Positions 9,302 through 20,585 of a stretch of DNA of 64,000 bases are shown one piece after another. The notes under the pieces were generated by a model that made no database searches, was not told the DNA's origin, and saw only the letters and a program-made list of their open reading frames with translations. Location of the stretch: NCBI RefSeq assembly GCF_001644565.1, contig NZ_CP011387.1:2030501-2094500 (forward strand). The letters run 5' to 3'. Positions within the stretch are counted from its first letter, which is position 1, and every line of letters starts with the position of its first letter. This DNA is from Deinococcus puniceus (lineage in GTDB: Bacteria; Deinococcota; Deinococci; Deinococcales; Deinococcaceae). The translations under genes and the position numbers were made by a program.

Positions 9302-9748
9302 CCAGTTGGTCTGCTGAATCCGGGTTTCCAGTTCGCGGCGCTGGCGGGCCAAAGCGTCGGCCTGAGCCTGTAATTCACGGGCCGGAATGACGGCTACGGT
9401 ACGAAGTTCGCTGTTGCTATACCGCTGCTGTTTCAGGGAAGCCGCGTCTGCCGCAAGGCGCAGCATTCTGAGGCGCAAATCCAACATGTCACGCTCAGTC
9501 AGGGCTTCGGTCAGGCTGGGCGCATCCGGCAGCAGGCCCAAGCGGGTGCCGAGATTGGTGCGGTGAATGCGCGGCAGCAGCGCTTCCAACGCCTCTACCA
9601 CGCTCATATATTCGGCAATCAGAGCGCGGGGATCCTCGGAGACCTCTTCGCCTTCCTGAATTTGTAGATTGCTCGTAATTCGCTCTGTCAGTTGAGCGGC
9701 GCGTTTTTGCAGGTCAGCACGTTCGATCAGGGCTTCGGCAAGCTTCAT
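9281..9748 (-). CDS. DIP1984-family protein (septicolysin-like)
   Basis: The 155-residue protein starts MKLAEALIERADLQKR and is helical and charged, with heptad-like leucines suggesting coiled coil through most of its length. The opening, the QEGEEVSEDP turn and RIHRTNLGT match the DIP1984 family, whose role is unknown. No signal peptide is present, so it is cytoplasmic. The start at 9748 follows the pyrF stop by 24 nt, so it is probably second in a pyrF operon. Its 3' end houses the ncRNA promoter. Confidence 0.8.
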   Translation of the reverse strand: MKLAEALIERADLQKRAAQLTERITSNLQIQEGEEVSEDPRALIAEYMSVVEALEALLPRIHRTNLGTRLGLLPDAPSLTEALTERDMLDLRLRMLRLAADAASLKQQRYSNSELRTVAVIPARELQAQADALARQRRELETRIQQTNWLTELTD

Positions 9749-9772
9749 GGTCAGCTAGAGTACTGCATTCAT

Positions 9773-10600
9773 TCAGAGTGCTGCATTCAACTCATCCCTG
9801 AACCGCTTGGCCGCTGCCACACTCGCTGCTACATCTAGCCCGTTGGCGTACTGCACGCCCCGGCTGGCACTGGCAAGTGCGCCCGTTCCCCCCGCATGAA
9901 AGGCAGGCGCGAGGTCTGCGGCGGTGGCTCCCTGTGCGCCCAACCCCGGCAACAACAACAGGGCGCGGGGCATCAGGGCGCGGAAGGTGGCAAGGTCACG
10001 GGCGTGGGTGGCCCCTACCACTGCGCCCACGCTGGCATACTCTCCATCCACTGCATCCCCTTCCAATTCTTCCGCGTTCAGGCGGGCCACTTCTACGGCC
10101 ACCCGCTCGCTGATGCCGCTGCCCTGCACATCGTTCTGATCGGGATTGCTGGTCTTCACGAGCACGAAGATTCCGCCGCCATTGGCCCGCGCCGCCGCTA
10201 CAAACGGGGTCAGGGTGGCAAAGCCTAAAAATGGATTGACCGTCAGGGCGTCTCCGGCGTGGGGGCCGCCCAGCCAAGCGCGGGCGTAGGCCTCGGCGGT
10301 GCTGCCGATGTCACCGCGTTTGCCGTCCAGAATCACGGGCAGGCCCAGCGTGCGGGCCAGCGCACAGACCTCTTCCAGTAGAGCAAAACCGGGCAGGCCC
10401 AAAGCTTCAAAAAAAGCCAATTGAGGCTTGACGCAGGCGGCGAACGGCGCGGTGGCTTCCAGCACATCCAGCGTATGCAGCCGCAAATGCGCCGTATCGC
10501 GGTAGGCGTCGGCGCGGGGGTCTAGGCCCACACACAGCCGGGTCTGGAGGGTGCGGGTGCGCTCAGTAACGGCGTGGGCAAAGGCAGGCAGCGCAGGCAT
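9773..10600 (-). CDS. pyrF: Orotidine 5'-phosphate decarboxylase (type 2)
   Basis: The enzyme decarboxylates OMP to UMP in the last step of de novo pyrimidine synthesis. The 275-residue TIM barrel carries the catalytic [11 protein letters not shown] motif (about residue 96), an N-terminal CVGLDPR strand, [12 protein letters not shown] and a C-terminal [10 protein letters not shown] phosphate-binding loop. These are typical of the longer type 2 (PyrF group) enzymes. ATG 10600 is chosen; upstream reading would need a TTG at 10636. It is divergent from the Rrf2 regulator and followed by the DIP1984-family gene. Confidence 0.93.
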   Translation of the reverse strand: MPALPAFAHAVTERTRTLQTRLCVGLDPRADAYRDTAHLRLHTLDVLEATAPFAACVKPQLAFFEALGLPGFALLEEVCALARTLGLPVILDGKRGDIGSTAEAYARAWLGGPHAGDALTVNPFLGFATLTPFVAAARANGGGIFVLVKTSNPDQNDVQGSGISERVAVEVARLNAEELEGDAVDGEYASVGAVVGATHARDLATFRALMPRALLLLPGLGAQGATAADLAPAFHAGGTGALASASRGVQYANGLDVAASVAAAKRFRDELNAAL

Positions 10601-10674
10601 CGGGGAGCAGGCTAACACGGCTGTTGGCGGCGGCAAAAGCCAGGGCCGCGCACCGCCGCGCTACACTGGCGGCT

Positions 10675-11205
10675 ATGCGGCTTTCGGCCACCGACGTTTA
10701 CGCTTTTCAGGCGCTTGGCTATTTGGGCCTTCAACACGGGGGACTGCAACATGGGACGCCTGTGGCCGCCGAGCCTCCAGCGGGCCAAGGCGTGGGCCAG
10801 CCCGCCCGCTGGATTTCCAGCGACGAAATCAGCGAGGCCACTGGGATTCACCGCCCGTACTTGGTACGGATTCTGGCCGCGCTGACCGCCAAAGGCGTGG
10901 TGAAAAGCAAAAAGGGCATCGGCGGCGGCTACGCACTGGCCCGCAAGCCTCAGCTTATTTCTCTGTGCGAGGTGGTGCGGGCCATAGACGGCCCGGTGGC
11001 CCCGCTGAGTTGCATCAGTCTGAACTGGCACGAAGAATGCGTGGAGCAGGAGCGTTGCCACGCCCGCAATACCATCTATACCCGCATGCGAGACGCGATG
11101 CTGGCCGTGCTGCAAGAGTTCAGCGTGCAGGATTTGGTGGTGGATGCGCGGCAGGGCGTGAGCTACGGCCACTGCCTCGGCCACCTGCTGAAGCCGAACG
11201 CCTGA
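10675..11205 (+). CDS. Rrf2-family transcriptional regulator with candidate Fe-S cysteines
   Basis: The 176-residue product begins [17 protein letters not shown] and has a winged-helix DNA-binding domain ([20 protein letters not shown] then [12 protein letters not shown]), as in Rrf2, IscR, NsrR and CymR. A three-cysteine set spaced C-x8-C-x5-C (about residues 115-130) sits where IscR and NsrR carry cluster ligands, although their spacing is C-x5-C-x5-C. It lies directly before the sulfur-assimilation genes, so a CymR-like sulfur or redox sensor is the simplest inference. ATG 10675 fits the family start; a TTG 17 codons upstream is unlikely. Confidence 0.85.
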   Translation: MRLSATDVYAFQALGYLGLQHGGLQHGTPVAAEPPAGQGVGQPARWISSDEISEATGIHRPYLVRILAALTAKGVVKSKKGIGGGYALARKPQLISLCEVVRAIDGPVAPLSCISLNWHEECVEQERCHARNTIYTRMRDAMLAVLQEFSVQDLVVDARQGVSYGHCLGHLLKPNA

Positions 11206-11237
11206 GCAGGCCCCCCACTGCCCCCCAACAAAAAGCA

Positions 11238-11258
11238 GACAAGTTGATCATTCTTGTC
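11238..11258. promoter_or_regulatory. Inverted repeat upstream of the sulfur operon (candidate operator)
   Basis: GACAAG (11238-11243) and CTTGTC (11253-11258) are perfect inverted hexamers separated by 9 nt. They lie 25-45 nt before the first gene of the sulfur cluster and just after the Rrf2 gene, overlapping a TTGATC that could be a -35. It is a plausible site for that regulator. No second copy has been located. Confidence 0.35.
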
Positions 11259-11282
11259 ATCTAATGCTCTATGCTCTAAGGC

Positions 11283-11768
11283 ATGACGGTTTTGCCTTCT
11301 TCCCCAAGCTCTCCTTCCGCGAAGGTGGCCGCACGAACCGACCTCGCGGCGCTGCAGTTCAACCAGTGGACTGTGGTGGGCCTAACGCTGCTGGGCGTCG
11401 TGCTGGGCACATTTTCTGGCCTAGCATTCTTTGTGCTGTTGGCGCTGGGCGCGGCCATGTTGCTGGGTGCGGTGCGCCCCAACCTCTCGCCCCTGCGGGC
11501 CGCCTACCGAATGTCGGGGCCAGCGCTGGGCCTCAAGCCGGACGTGGTGGAAGAAGACCCCCGCGCCCATCACTTTGCACAGGGCGTGGGCGGCGTGTTC
11601 CTGCTGGCCGCCGGACTGAGTGGCGTACTAGGCCTGACTGTGCTGGGCACCGTATTGGGGCTGACGGTGGTGGCCCTCGCCGCGCTGAACTTATCGCAAA
11701 AAATCTGTGTGGGTTGCCTGATGTACTTCCACTACCGCCGCCTGCGCTTCGCCGTCCTCAGCCGCTGA
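11283..11768 (+). CDS. DUF4395 membrane protein
   Basis: The 161-residue protein has about four hydrophobic segments arranged as two hairpins, with FNQWTVVGLTLLG near residue 26 and a C-terminal CVGCLMYFHYRR after the last segment. These are features of DUF4395 proteins, which often lie beside thiosulfate or sulfur genes; the function is unknown. The CxxC could be redox active or bind a metal. It is the first gene of the sulfur operon, 27 nt before sulfite reductase. The ATG lies shortly after TATGCT/TAAGGC, so a leaderless or very short leader is likely. Confidence 0.78.
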   Translation: MTVLPSSPSSPSAKVAARTDLAALQFNQWTVVGLTLLGVVLGTFSGLAFFVLLALGAAMLLGAVRPNLSPLRAAYRMSGPALGLKPDVVEEDPRAHHFAQGVGGVFLLAAGLSGVLGLTVLGTVLGLTVVALAALNLSQKICVGCLMYFHYRRLRFAVLSR

Positions 11769-11795
11769 ATCCAGCCGTACACAAAGGAACTTGCC

Positions 11796-13388
11796 ATGTC
11801 TGACATCGAAACCCTGAAAAAAGAACTGCCCCCCTTTGAAATCTTTGACCTGATTCCCCAGTACGCGGCGGCGGGCCAGATCGACCCGGAGAAAATCGAC
11901 CTGCTGAAGTGGGCGGGCGTGTACCCCCAGCGGCCCCAAGAAGACGGCTTCTTGATGATGCGCGTGAAGGTGCCGACTGCCGAACTGAGCGCGGCCACAA
12001 TGCGCGTGGTGGCGGGCATTGCCGAAGACTACGGGCGCGGCTTGTTGGACGTGACGGATCGTCAGGCCTTCCAGTTTCACTGGCTCCGCATCCAAGATAT
12101 TCCCGACATTCTGAACCGCCTAGAAACGGTGGGCCTGCACACGCGCGGAGCCTGCGGAGACACCGTGCGGGCCGTGATCGCTTCGCCGCTGGCCGGACTG
12201 GATGCCCGCGAGCGCATCGACGTTCGCCCGCTGGCCACCGCGATGGAAGGCAGCCTGAGCGGCAACAAAGAGTTTGAAGACCTGCCCCGCAAGTTCAAGA
12301 TCAGCATCACGGCGACGCCCGAATTGGAAGGCATTCACCACATCAACGACATTGGATTCCTTGCCCACGAAGTGAACGGGGAAGTCGGCTTTGACGTGTG
12401 GGTGGGCGGCGGCCTCGGCGCAGTAGCTCACCTTGCCAAGCGCCTCGGCGTGTTTATCCGGCCCGATCAGGTCATCGAAGTGGGCCGCGCTATTACCGGA
12501 GCCTACCGCGATCATGGTTACCGCCTGAACCGCAAAAAGAGCCGCCTGAAGTACCTGATCAAAGACCTCGGCCCCGAAAAATTCCGTGAAATCGTGGAAA
12601 CGGAATACCTCGGTTACAAGTTGCCAGACGGCCCCGCCGCACCCGTGGCCCGCTTCGGCGGCAGCGATGTGCTGGGCGTGAACCCGCAGCGTGACGGCCT
12701 GAATTATGTGGTGCTGTCCACCACCGTGGGCCGGATTAATCCCGCCAAGGCCCGCGCTCTGGCCGATCTGTCGGAGCGCTACGGCAAGGGCGTGCTGCGG
12801 ACTACCGCCTTCCAGAACATGATGATTCCGCACGTGCAGACGGAAGACGTGGACGCGCTGGTGACCGAACTTGCGCTGCTGGAACTGGCCCCCAAAGCTA
12901 CCCTACGCGGCACCACGATTGCCTGCACGGGCACGCAGTTTTGCCGCCTCGCCCTCACCGAAACCAAAGCGCGAGTCGCGGGCATGATTGATGAGCTGGA
13001 GCCGAAGCACGCCGATCTGGACGTGCCCTTCGTGATCAACCTGACTGGGTGCAGCAACGCCTGCACGCGCTATCAGGTGGCCGATCTGGGCTTCATGGGA
13101 GCGCAGCGCATTCGCAAAGATGAAAGCGGCGAGGACGTGGCCGAAGAGGTCTACAACGTGCATCTGGCGGGTAGCATCGGGCAGGCGGAACGGCTGGGAG
13201 CCAAGCTGAAGGGTATCGTGCCTGCCACGCGCTTGACCGAATACACCGATAAGGTACTCAGCGACTTCAAGGCGAACAAGGGCGCGGGCGAGAGCTTTGT
13301 GGAGTACGCAGACCGCGTAGGCCAAGGCCACTTTTTGCCCGATACGGTATTGATCGACGCGCCTATAGCTGAGGCAGTGTTCGCATGA
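11796..13388 (+). CDS. sir: Ferredoxin-dependent sulfite (or nitrite) reductase
   Basis: The 530-residue protein is a siroheme/[4Fe-4S] hemoprotein that reduces sulfite to sulfide with six electrons. It has the two-fold repeated ferrodoxin-like/reductase layout. An N-terminal [11 protein letters not shown] and [13 protein letters not shown] contact siroheme. The C-terminal cluster ligands are CTGTQFC and CSNAC (about residues 375-415). Sequence alone does not fully separate sulfite from nitrite reductases. The flanking cysC, cysH and sat genes make sulfite the likely substrate. The gene has a GGAAC-type Shine-Dalgarno and its stop overlaps cysC (ATGA). Confidence 0.88.
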   Translation: MSDIETLKKELPPFEIFDLIPQYAAAGQIDPEKIDLLKWAGVYPQRPQEDGFLMMRVKVPTAELSAATMRVVAGIAEDYGRGLLDVTDRQAFQFHWLRIQDIPDILNRLETVGLHTRGACGDTVRAVIASPLAGLDARERIDVRPLATAMEGSLSGNKEFEDLPRKFKISITATPELEGIHHINDIGFLAHEVNGEVGFDVWVGGGLGAVAHLAKRLGVFIRPDQVIEVGRAITGAYRDHGYRLNRKKSRLKYLIKDLGPEKFREIVETEYLGYKLPDGPAAPVARFGGSDVLGVNPQRDGLNYVVLSTTVGRINPAKARALADLSERYGKGVLRTTAFQNMMIPHVQTEDVDALVTELALLELAPKATLRGTTIACTGTQFCRLALTETKARVAGMIDELEPKHADLDVPFVINLTGCSNACTRYQVADLGFMGAQRIRKDESGEDVAEEVYNVHLAGSIGQAERLGAKLKGIVPATRLTEYTDKVLSDFKANKGAGESFVEYADRVGQGHFLPDTVLIDAPIAEAVFA

Positions 13389-13930
13389 GCGCGGCTGCCA
13401 CCCCAGAAGGCCGCGTGCTGTGGTTTACCGGGCTGTCGGGCGCGGGCAAAAGCACGCTGGCTTCTGCGCTGCACGCCGAACTGCTGGCAGCGGGCGTGAA
13501 GACCGAACTGCTGGACGGCGACGCCGTGCGCGAGAACCTCAGCAAAGGCCTCGGCTTTTCCAAGGCTGACCGGGATACCAACGTTCGCCGGATCGCCTTC
13601 GTGGCCGGATTGCTCGCCCAGCACGGCGTCACGGTGTTGGTCAGTGCCATTTCGCCCTACGCCGATACCCGCCGCGAGGTACTGGCCGCCCTGCCCAATA
13701 CCGCCGAAATCTTTGTGGACGCCCCGCTGGAAACCGTGACCGAACGTGACGTGAAGGGGCTGTATCTGAAAGCCATCGCTGGAGAGATCGCACATTTTAC
13801 TGGCGTGTCTGACCCTTACGAAGCGCCGACAGCGCCCGATCTGCACCTCAGAACAGACCGCTTGAGCGTGGAGGAATGCTTGAGCTTGTTGCGCCCTCTG
13901 GCTGGCCTTAAAGAGACTGTCTCCGCATGA
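13385..13930 (+). CDS. cysC: Adenylylsulfate (APS) kinase
   Basis: The kinase phosphorylates APS to PAPS with ATP. The 181-residue protein shows the P-loop GLSGAGKST (about residue 16), the [28 protein letters not shown] substrate-binding region and the [21 protein letters not shown] helix of stand-alone CysC enzymes. It overlaps sir upstream and cysH downstream by ATGA junctions. An APS kinase beside an APS-type reductase suggests that PAPS is needed for another purpose, or that both sulfate routes are available. Confidence 0.93.
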   Translation: MSAAATPEGRVLWFTGLSGAGKSTLASALHAELLAAGVKTELLDGDAVRENLSKGLGFSKADRDTNVRRIAFVAGLLAQHGVTVLVSAISPYADTRREVLAALPNTAEIFVDAPLETVTERDVKGLYLKAIAGEIAHFTGVSDPYEAPTAPDLHLRTDRLSVEECLSLLRPLAGLKETVSA

Positions 13931-14637
13931 CCGCCCTAGAAGAACGGCCCACACAGTCTGCCGCCGTCTTCTCCCCTACCTTCGACGCCCAGACCGACCC
14001 GCTGGACGTGATCCGCTGGGCGCTCCAGACCCACCCTGATCTGACCATGCCCAGCGCCTTCAATCTGAACGGCGTGGTGCTGCTGGACTTGGCGGGGCGG
14101 GCGGGCTACACGGGCGAAGTGGTGTTCGTGGACACGGGCTACCACTTCCCCGAAACGCTGACCACGCGGGACAATCTGGCCACCCGCTACCCCCAGATGA
14201 CTTTTGTGACGCTGAACGCGGGAGCTACGCCCGAAGACGGCCAAACCGATGCCAGTCTGTATTCGACTGACCCGGACGCCTGCTGCGCGGTACGCAAGGT
14301 GGCCCCGTTGCAGGCGTACTTGCGCCAGCGTGCGCCCTCGGCCCTGCTGAATGCCCGCAGCCGCGATCAAGCCAGCACCCGCGCCGACATTCCGTTTGTC
14401 GAGGAAGGCACACGCCGCAAGATCAATCCGCTGGCGTTCTGGACACGGGAGCAGTTGGAAGCCTACGCCGCCGCCCACGCCCTGCCCGTGAATCCTTTGT
14501 ACGCCGATGGATTCCTGAGTGTGGGCTGCTGGCCCTGCACCCGCGCCGTGAAACCCGGAGAGGACGCCCGCGCCGGACGCTGGGCAGGCAAAGGCAAGAC
14601 CGAATGTGGCCTGTGGGCCGGGGACGGGAAGCTGTGA
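13927..14637 (+). CDS. cysH: Adenylylsulfate reductase, [4Fe-4S] type (CysH family)
   Basis: The enzyme reduces activated sulfate to sulfite with thioredoxin or glutaredoxin. The 236-residue product has the adenine-nucleotide alpha-hydrolase fold with [11 protein letters not shown]. It has the CC pair in [10 protein letters not shown] and CWPC, which together bind a [4Fe-4S] cluster, and the catalytic cysteine in KTECGLW at the C-terminus. The cluster motif is characteristic of enzymes that use APS rather than PAPS. The start overlaps the cysC stop. Sat follows after 137 nt that contain its own leader. Confidence 0.92.
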   Translation: MTALEERPTQSAAVFSPTFDAQTDPLDVIRWALQTHPDLTMPSAFNLNGVVLLDLAGRAGYTGEVVFVDTGYHFPETLTTRDNLATRYPQMTFVTLNAGATPEDGQTDASLYSTDPDACCAVRKVAPLQAYLRQRAPSALLNARSRDQASTRADIPFVEEGTRRKINPLAFWTREQLEAYAAAHALPVNPLYADGFLSVGCWPCTRAVKPGEDARAGRWAGKGKTECGLWAGDGKL

Positions 14638-14774
14638 AGATTCATTGCTGCGCCGGTATGACGATGACGCGATGTTCAGAGCTTTTTTAATCCTTCAATA
14701 GTTGACCTGTTTTATCCACCTTCAATCTTTTGAGTCTGAACCTTCACTACGGCTACAGCCCCGAGGTATCCCCC

Positions 14775-15950
<1,176 letters not shown>

Positions 15951-16072
15951 ATCTGCCCAAGCAAGAGTCGAAAGAGGCCGTGAACAACCTGTGAAGGCGC
16001 TCCCGGTCTATTCCGCTTGTGCCCCGAGCGCCCAACGTGTTCACTGCCCTCAGCCGCCTCTGGAGGAATCCT

Positions 16073-17056
16073 ATGCAATCCAAACCGCCCCCGACAAAAC
16101 GAAGTTTTTTGACGTTGGCAACGCCTTTTTTGCTGGCCGCCGCCCTGTCGCCTGAGGCCCACGCACTGGCCGCCACCACCGTTCGCCTCGGCTTTTTTCC
16201 TAACCTGACCCACGCGCCCGCACTTGTGGGCCTAGAGCGCGGCACCTTTCAGAAGGCGTTTGGGGCTGTGAAACTGGACGCCAAAGAATTCGTCTCGGGT
16301 ACCACGCTGACCGAGGCGTTCGCGGCTGGGCAGGTAGACATTGCCTATATCGGCCCCGGCCCCGCCATCAACGCGGCGGGGCGCGGGATGCCCATCCAGT
16401 TTATTGCCGGAGCAAGTGAGGCTGGCGCGGTGGTGGTGGCCCGCAAAGACAGCCCGATCAAGAGTTATAAGGATCTGGGCGGCAAGAACGTGGCCGTGCC
16501 GAGTCTGGGCAACACGCAGGACATCAGCCTGCGCCACATCCTGAACGAGAACGCGCTGAAGTCGAAGACGGACGGCGGCACAGTCTTGATTACGCCGATT
16601 GCGCCCGCCGACATCGTGGCCGCCTTTGCTGCCAAACGGGTAGACGCGACGCTGGTGCCGGAGCCTTGGGGCGCGGTGCTGCAGGCGCAGGGACACCGCA
16701 TCATCGGCACCGAAAAGACCGTGTGGCGTGATGGAAAGTACCCCACCACCATCGTGATCGTGAATACCAAATTCGCACAGGCCAACCCGCAACTGGTGGC
16801 CGCGTTTTTGAAGGCCCACACCGATGCGGTGGCCTTCCTCAACAAGAGTCCGGCAGCGGCGCAGGCAGCGGTCAATTCCCAGTTGTTCAAGCTGACCGGG
16901 GCCAAAATCGATCCCCGCGTAATGCAGCGTGCGTTTGCCCGGACACGCTTTACCACCGCCCTTGATCTGGAGGCGCTGAAAGAGTACTCGGCGCTGAATG
17001 TGGCCGCCGGATACGCCCGCACCGCCCCCGACCTCTCGCAGTTCCTGAAGAAATAA
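16073..17056 (+). CDS. ABC transporter substrate-binding protein, sulfonate/nitrate type
   Basis: The exported binding protein (327 residues) has a Sec signal ([17 protein letters not shown]) and then the SsuA/NrtA-like mature start [21 protein letters not shown]. Characteristic segments are [18 protein letters not shown] and [14 protein letters not shown]. It should capture an oxyanion or organosulfonate for the permease and ATPase encoded directly downstream. The start at 16073 is fixed by the Shine-Dalgarno GGAGGA at 16062-16067. The location behind sat argues for sulfate ester, sulfonate or sulfate uptake; taurine and nitrate are alternatives. Confidence 0.88.
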   Translation: MQSKPPPTKRSFLTLATPFLLAAALSPEAHALAATTVRLGFFPNLTHAPALVGLERGTFQKAFGAVKLDAKEFVSGTTLTEAFAAGQVDIAYIGPGPAINAAGRGMPIQFIAGASEAGAVVVARKDSPIKSYKDLGGKNVAVPSLGNTQDISLRHILNENALKSKTDGGTVLITPIAPADIVAAFAAKRVDATLVPEPWGAVLQAQGHRIIGTEKTVWRDGKYPTTIVIVNTKFAQANPQLVAAFLKAHTDAVAFLNKSPAAAQAAVNSQLFKLTGAKIDPRVMQRAFARTRFTTALDLEALKEYSALNVAAGYARTAPDLSQFLKK

Positions 17057-17057
17057 G

Positions 17058-17891
17058 ATGACCACGCGCCCCGCAGAACTCCCGCGTGCCTCGTCCGGTC
17101 AGCCTTCGCGCTGGCGGGTCATCTCTTGGCAAATTATTGGTCTGGCCCTGATTCTCAGTGTCTGGTGGCTGGTCACCGATGTCCTCAAACTCTATCCGCC
17201 CTACGTGTTTCCTAGCCCCGGTGCGGTCTGGAAGGAAATCGAATACGGGCTGTTCGGCACTGGCCCGCAAGACGGCAAACTGCTGGATGCTATCGGCGGC
17301 AGCCTCCGCCGGGTGCTGACCGGATACGCCATAGCTGTGGTACTGGGCGGCATCGTGGGCCTGCTGATGGGCGCTTGGCTACCGCTGCGGGCCACGTTGG
17401 GCGCGTACCTCACGGGCATCCAGAGCGTGCCCAGCATCGCCTTCGTGCCATTCGCCATCCTGTTTTTGGGCCTCAACGAACGCGCCGTGCTGTTCGTGGT
17501 CATTCTGGAAGGCTTCATTCCGGTGGCGCTGGCGGTGTCGGGAGCCATTCTGAACGTCCCCCCTGCCCTGCGCGTGGCGGGCCGCACCCTCGGCGCACGC
17601 GGGTTAGGGTTGACCTTGCGGGTGCTGCTGCCTGCGTCGGTGCCCAATATCCTGACCGGACTCCGCACTGCTTGGAGCTTTTCTTGGCGGGCACTGGTGG
17701 GGGGCGAACTGCTGATCGCGGGCGTCGCTAGTTTGGGTGAGCAGCTAGAAGTGGGCCGCAACACCGCCAACGTGGGCTTGGTACTCGGTACCATCATCAT
17801 CATCGGCATTATTGGCGGCCTGTTCGATACCGTGCTGCGGGCCATCGAGGGCCGGGTACGCCGCGATTACGGCTTAGAGGTGCAATCATGA
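17058..17891 (+). CDS. ABC transporter permease, SsuC/TauC type
   Basis: The 277-residue inner-membrane subunit has about six helices and the BPD permease family loop with the EAA motif (around [20 protein letters not shown]). It forms the channel for the importer with the binding protein upstream (2-nt gap) and the ATPase downstream (ATGA overlap). A cytoplasmic N-terminus of about 25 residues precedes the first helix ([13 protein letters not shown]). Substrate is inherited from the binding protein, so sulfonate or sulfate is inferred only. Confidence 0.9.
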   Translation: MTTRPAELPRASSGQPSRWRVISWQIIGLALILSVWWLVTDVLKLYPPYVFPSPGAVWKEIEYGLFGTGPQDGKLLDAIGGSLRRVLTGYAIAVVLGGIVGLLMGAWLPLRATLGAYLTGIQSVPSIAFVPFAILFLGLNERAVLFVVILEGFIPVALAVSGAILNVPPALRVAGRTLGARGLGLTLRVLLPASVPNILTGLRTAWSFSWRALVGGELLIAGVASLGEQLEVGRNTANVGLVLGTIIIIGIIGGLFDTVLRAIEGRVRRDYGLEVQS

Positions 17892-18649
17892 CAGCCACGA
17901 TGGAGACTCCAGCCCCACCCGCCCCCCGCACCACCAATGGACGTGGGGCCAGCCTGACCCTAGACGGCGTGAGCTACCGCTATTCCGGGCGCGGCGCTGG
18001 GGCCAAAGCAGGCGTCGGGCCGCTGAACCTGAAGGTAGACGCCGGGGAATTCCTGTGCGTGGTGGGGCCGAGCGGCAGTGGCAAAAGCACGCTGCTGTCG
18101 CTGTTGGCCGGATTCCTGAAGCCGCAGCAGGGCCAAATTTTGCTGGCCGACACGCCCGTCGTGGGGCCGCACCCGCGCCTGACCCTCGTGCAGCAGGAAG
18201 CCGCTCTGTTTCCGTGGCGCACGGTGGCGGGCAACATCGCTTTTGGCCTAGAAAGCCAGCGCATTCCCCGCACCGAGCGCGACAGCCGAATCACCGACTC
18301 GCTCCGGCAAGTGGGCCTGACCGGATACGGAGACCGCCGCGTGCATGAACTGTCGGGCGGGCAACGCCAACGCGTGAGCCTTGCCCGCGCACTGGCGACT
18401 CAGCCGGGGCTGCTGCTGCTGGACGAACCGTTCAGCGCCCTCGACATCCAGACCCGCACCTCGCTGGCCGATGAACTGCTGGGCATCTGGTGGCAGCAAA
18501 AAATCACAGTGGTCTTCGTGACGCACCAACTGGATGAAGCCCTGCATCTGGGACAGCGCGTGGTGGCCCTCAAAGACGGCGCAGTGGCCCTCGACGCCCG
18601 CGCCAAAAACGTGAGTGTGAAGCAATTGCGGGAAACGTTGGAAGTTTAG
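17888..18649 (+). CDS. ABC transporter ATPase, SsuB/TauB type
   Basis: This 253-residue ATPase energises the importer. Walker A is GPSGSGKST (about residue 59), the Q-loop [14 protein letters not shown], the signature [15 protein letters not shown] (about residue 155) and Walker [13 protein letters not shown], followed by the H-loop [10 protein letters not shown]. It is the last gene of the cluster and is followed within 20 nt by a strong terminator. Confidence 0.92.
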   Translation: MTATMETPAPPAPRTTNGRGASLTLDGVSYRYSGRGAGAKAGVGPLNLKVDAGEFLCVVGPSGSGKSTLLSLLAGFLKPQQGQILLADTPVVGPHPRLTLVQQEAALFPWRTVAGNIAFGLESQRIPRTERDSRITDSLRQVGLTGYGDRRVHELSGGQRQRVSLARALATQPGLLLLDEPFSALDIQTRTSLADELLGIWWQQKITVVFVTHQLDEALHLGQRVVALKDGAVALDARAKNVSVKQLRETLEV

Positions 18650-18667
18650 AAGACAGTGAATCAAAAC

Positions 18668-18703
18668 AGACAGGCAACCCGTCGCAAGGTTGCCTGTCTT
18701 TCA
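18668..18703 (+). terminator. Rho-independent terminator of the sulfur/ABC operon
   Basis: Twelve perfect base pairs (18668-18679 with 18688-18699), 8-nt loop, then TTTC. It follows the ATPase stop by 18 nt. Confidence 0.85.
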
Positions 18704-18723
18704 GGTGCAACTCGAGAGCTTAC

Positions 18724-18740
18724 CATACGGATTCCGTATG
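18724..18740. other. Perfect 17-nt palindrome in a convergent intergenic region
   Basis: CATACGGA-T-TCCGTATG, with only the central base unpaired. It lies between two terminators of convergent genes, where neither gene needs an operator. It may be a protein-binding site or a repeat remnant. Nothing else is seen in 18741-18816. Confidence 0.4.
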
Positions 18741-18816
18741 ATTCCCGTACAGTCGGGACAGCGCCGCCTGTCCGTCCATCTCCCGGAACCCGCACTTTTC
18801 CTTCTCCTTCCAGTCG

Positions 18817-18847
18817 GATTAAAAGCCAAATTGCACGGCTTTTAATC
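18817..18847 (-). terminator. Hairpin behind the MATE gene
   Basis: Eleven perfect base pairs (GATTAAAAGCC with GGCTTTTAATC, 9-nt loop) starting 10 nt after the MATE stop. The 3' arm read on the minus strand contains TTTT but no separate U-tract, so termination is probable rather than certain. Confidence 0.55.
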
Positions 18848-18856
18848 GGAATCGTA

Positions 18857-20284
18857 TCAGTGCCCGCTCACCACCTCTTTCCCCCGCTGCTCCTGCGCCA
18901 GCCTGAGCCAGTTGATACGGCGGCTGCGGAGTTCGAAGATGATGACCTTCACGACTTCTTCTAGGCCACGCGCCAAAAATACGCCCCACACGCCTAGCGG
19001 GGTGTAGAGACCCAGCCAAATCGCCAGCGGCAGGCCCACCACGAACGCGCCGATCACGTCACCGATAATCACGCCTTTGCCGTCGCCTGCGCTGGGCAGC
19101 ACGCCGCCGCCCACGATCATGTTGCGAACCTTGAAGACCTGTGTGGCCGCGTTGATCAGGATGCCGAAGAAGGCGATATTGCGAACCTCCTGCCCGACTG
19201 CCGGAAACACCAGCGGCAACAACAGGGCACTGAGCGCGAACAGCACGCCGAAGCCGAGGCCCGTGAGCAGACCCGCGCGGGTGATCCGGTGCAGCCAAGT
19301 CACGGCTCCGGGCGCGTCTCCGGCTCCCAGCGAGCGGCCAATCAGGACGGTGGCGGCGCTCATCAGACCAAAGCTGCCTACGATAAAGATGCCCTCCAAG
19401 GTCAGCACGATCTGGCTGGCGGCCAGTGCCACCGTGCCCACGCGGGCAAAGACGGCAGCGTACATGAATCCGCCGAGGCTCCATGCGAATTCGGTGAAGG
19501 CGAGCGGCGCGGCCACCGTGACCAACGGAGTAGCAATACCGCGCCAAGCGGCCCGATCTGGCACAGCAAACGCGGCCAAGTGGCGCGGCCCGTACACCTG
19601 ATAGGCCAGCAGCGCCAGCTTCAGCGTCTGCGCGATCACGATAGCCCACGCCGCCCCCACGACGCCAAGTTCAGGCAGCGGGCCGACGCCGAACACGAGG
19701 CCATACGCGATGATGCTTTCGATGACCACCGTGATCATGGTGGCGACCATAGGCGTGCGGGCGTGCCCCAACGAGCGCAGCGCTCCACTCAGAATCCAGC
19801 CCATGACTCCCGGCACCAGCGCCAGCATGACCACCTGCATGTACGGAATGGCAATGGCCGTGACATCTTCCGCGCCGCCCGCCAAGCGCAGCAGCGGTTC
19901 TGCGCCCAGCACGATAGGAATGGTCAGCAGCCCCGCCACCACCAGACTGACGCCCAACGCGACGGTGAGCGTGCCGTTCACACCCGCCTGATCGCCTGCC
20001 CCGGCCCGCCGCGCCACCAGAATGCTGGTACCCGAACCGAGTGCGCCGAGCGTGACGAAGAACATGAAACTGACGCTTCCCGTGAGGCCGACTGCCGCCA
20101 CTGCCACCGCGCCCAATGTGCCCACGATGACCTGATTGACGAAAGTCAAGACCAGTTGCAACACCATTTCAAGGCTAACGGGCACGGCAATACTCGCCAT
20201 TTCACGGGCAGGAGAAATAGCCGGGGTAGGCGGCGGCAGCGAATTTTGAATCGATTCAGAAGAAGGGGGAGAAGTTACCGTCAT
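18857..20284 (-). CDS. MATE-family efflux transporter
   Basis: The 475-residue protein has 12 hydrophobic helices in two similar halves, as in MATE drug/cation antiporters that export cationic compounds using Na+ or H+ gradients. Family stretches are [20 protein letters not shown] in helix 1 and [15 protein letters not shown] [19 protein letters not shown] in the second half. The C-terminal [19 protein letters not shown] is cytoplasmic and basic. ATG 20284 is used because the extra 32 residues of the longer reading have no homologous character. It stands alone, convergent with the sulfur operon. Substrate unknown. Confidence 0.9.
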   Translation of the reverse strand: MTVTSPPSSESIQNSLPPPTPAISPAREMASIAVPVSLEMVLQLVLTFVNQVIVGTLGAVAVAAVGLTGSVSFMFFVTLGALGSGTSILVARRAGAGDQAGVNGTLTVALGVSLVVAGLLTIPIVLGAEPLLRLAGGAEDVTAIAIPYMQVVMLALVPGVMGWILSGALRSLGHARTPMVATMITVVIESIIAYGLVFGVGPLPELGVVGAAWAIVIAQTLKLALLAYQVYGPRHLAAFAVPDRAAWRGIATPLVTVAAPLAFTEFAWSLGGFMYAAVFARVGTVALAASQIVLTLEGIFIVGSFGLMSAATVLIGRSLGAGDAPGAVTWLHRITRAGLLTGLGFGVLFALSALLLPLVFPAVGQEVRNIAFFGILINAATQVFKVRNMIVGGGVLPSAGDGKGVIIGDVIGAFVVGLPLAIWLGLYTPLGVWGVFLARGLEEVVKVIIFELRSRRINWLRLAQEQRGKEVVSGH

Positions 20285-20436
20285 AGCATTCACGCTACAC
20301 GCTTGAGGCCGGAGCAGCATCAGCACTTTGGCGGGGCAGGCAGACGTGAACCCGGTGGGTAACAGGTATGAAGGGGGCAAAAAGAGTGCAGGACAGCTGG
20401 CCGGGAAGGGCGGGCTGTCCTGCTTGGAAGTTGAGG

Positions 20437-20570
20437 TGGAAGGTGAACCCCCCGCTGCTCACGCAATGCCCCCCCCTTAGACTTGAGAAGCTCCGCAGGA
20501 GAGGTGGGGACAAAAGCAGTTGCGCTCCCCTCAAGGGGGGCTGGCTGCGAAGCAGACTGGAGGGTTTGCA
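20437..20570 (+). repeat. Family-1 palindromic element, copy C, with about 20-nt insertion
   Basis: Same organisation as copy B, but an extra stretch (acttgagaagctccgcagg) splits the TTAGAGG arm. It lies between the MATE and lysJ genes and is followed by a half copy. The whole interval 20285-20650 (366 nt) holds no gene that I can support. Confidence 0.75.
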
Positions 20571-20585
20571 CGCGGCTTCAATCTA

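Noticed and set aside
14638..14774. Riboswitch in front of sat
   Set aside because: The leader has CCTTCAAT-type repeats and a possible -35, but no SAM or other riboswitch core that I recognise.
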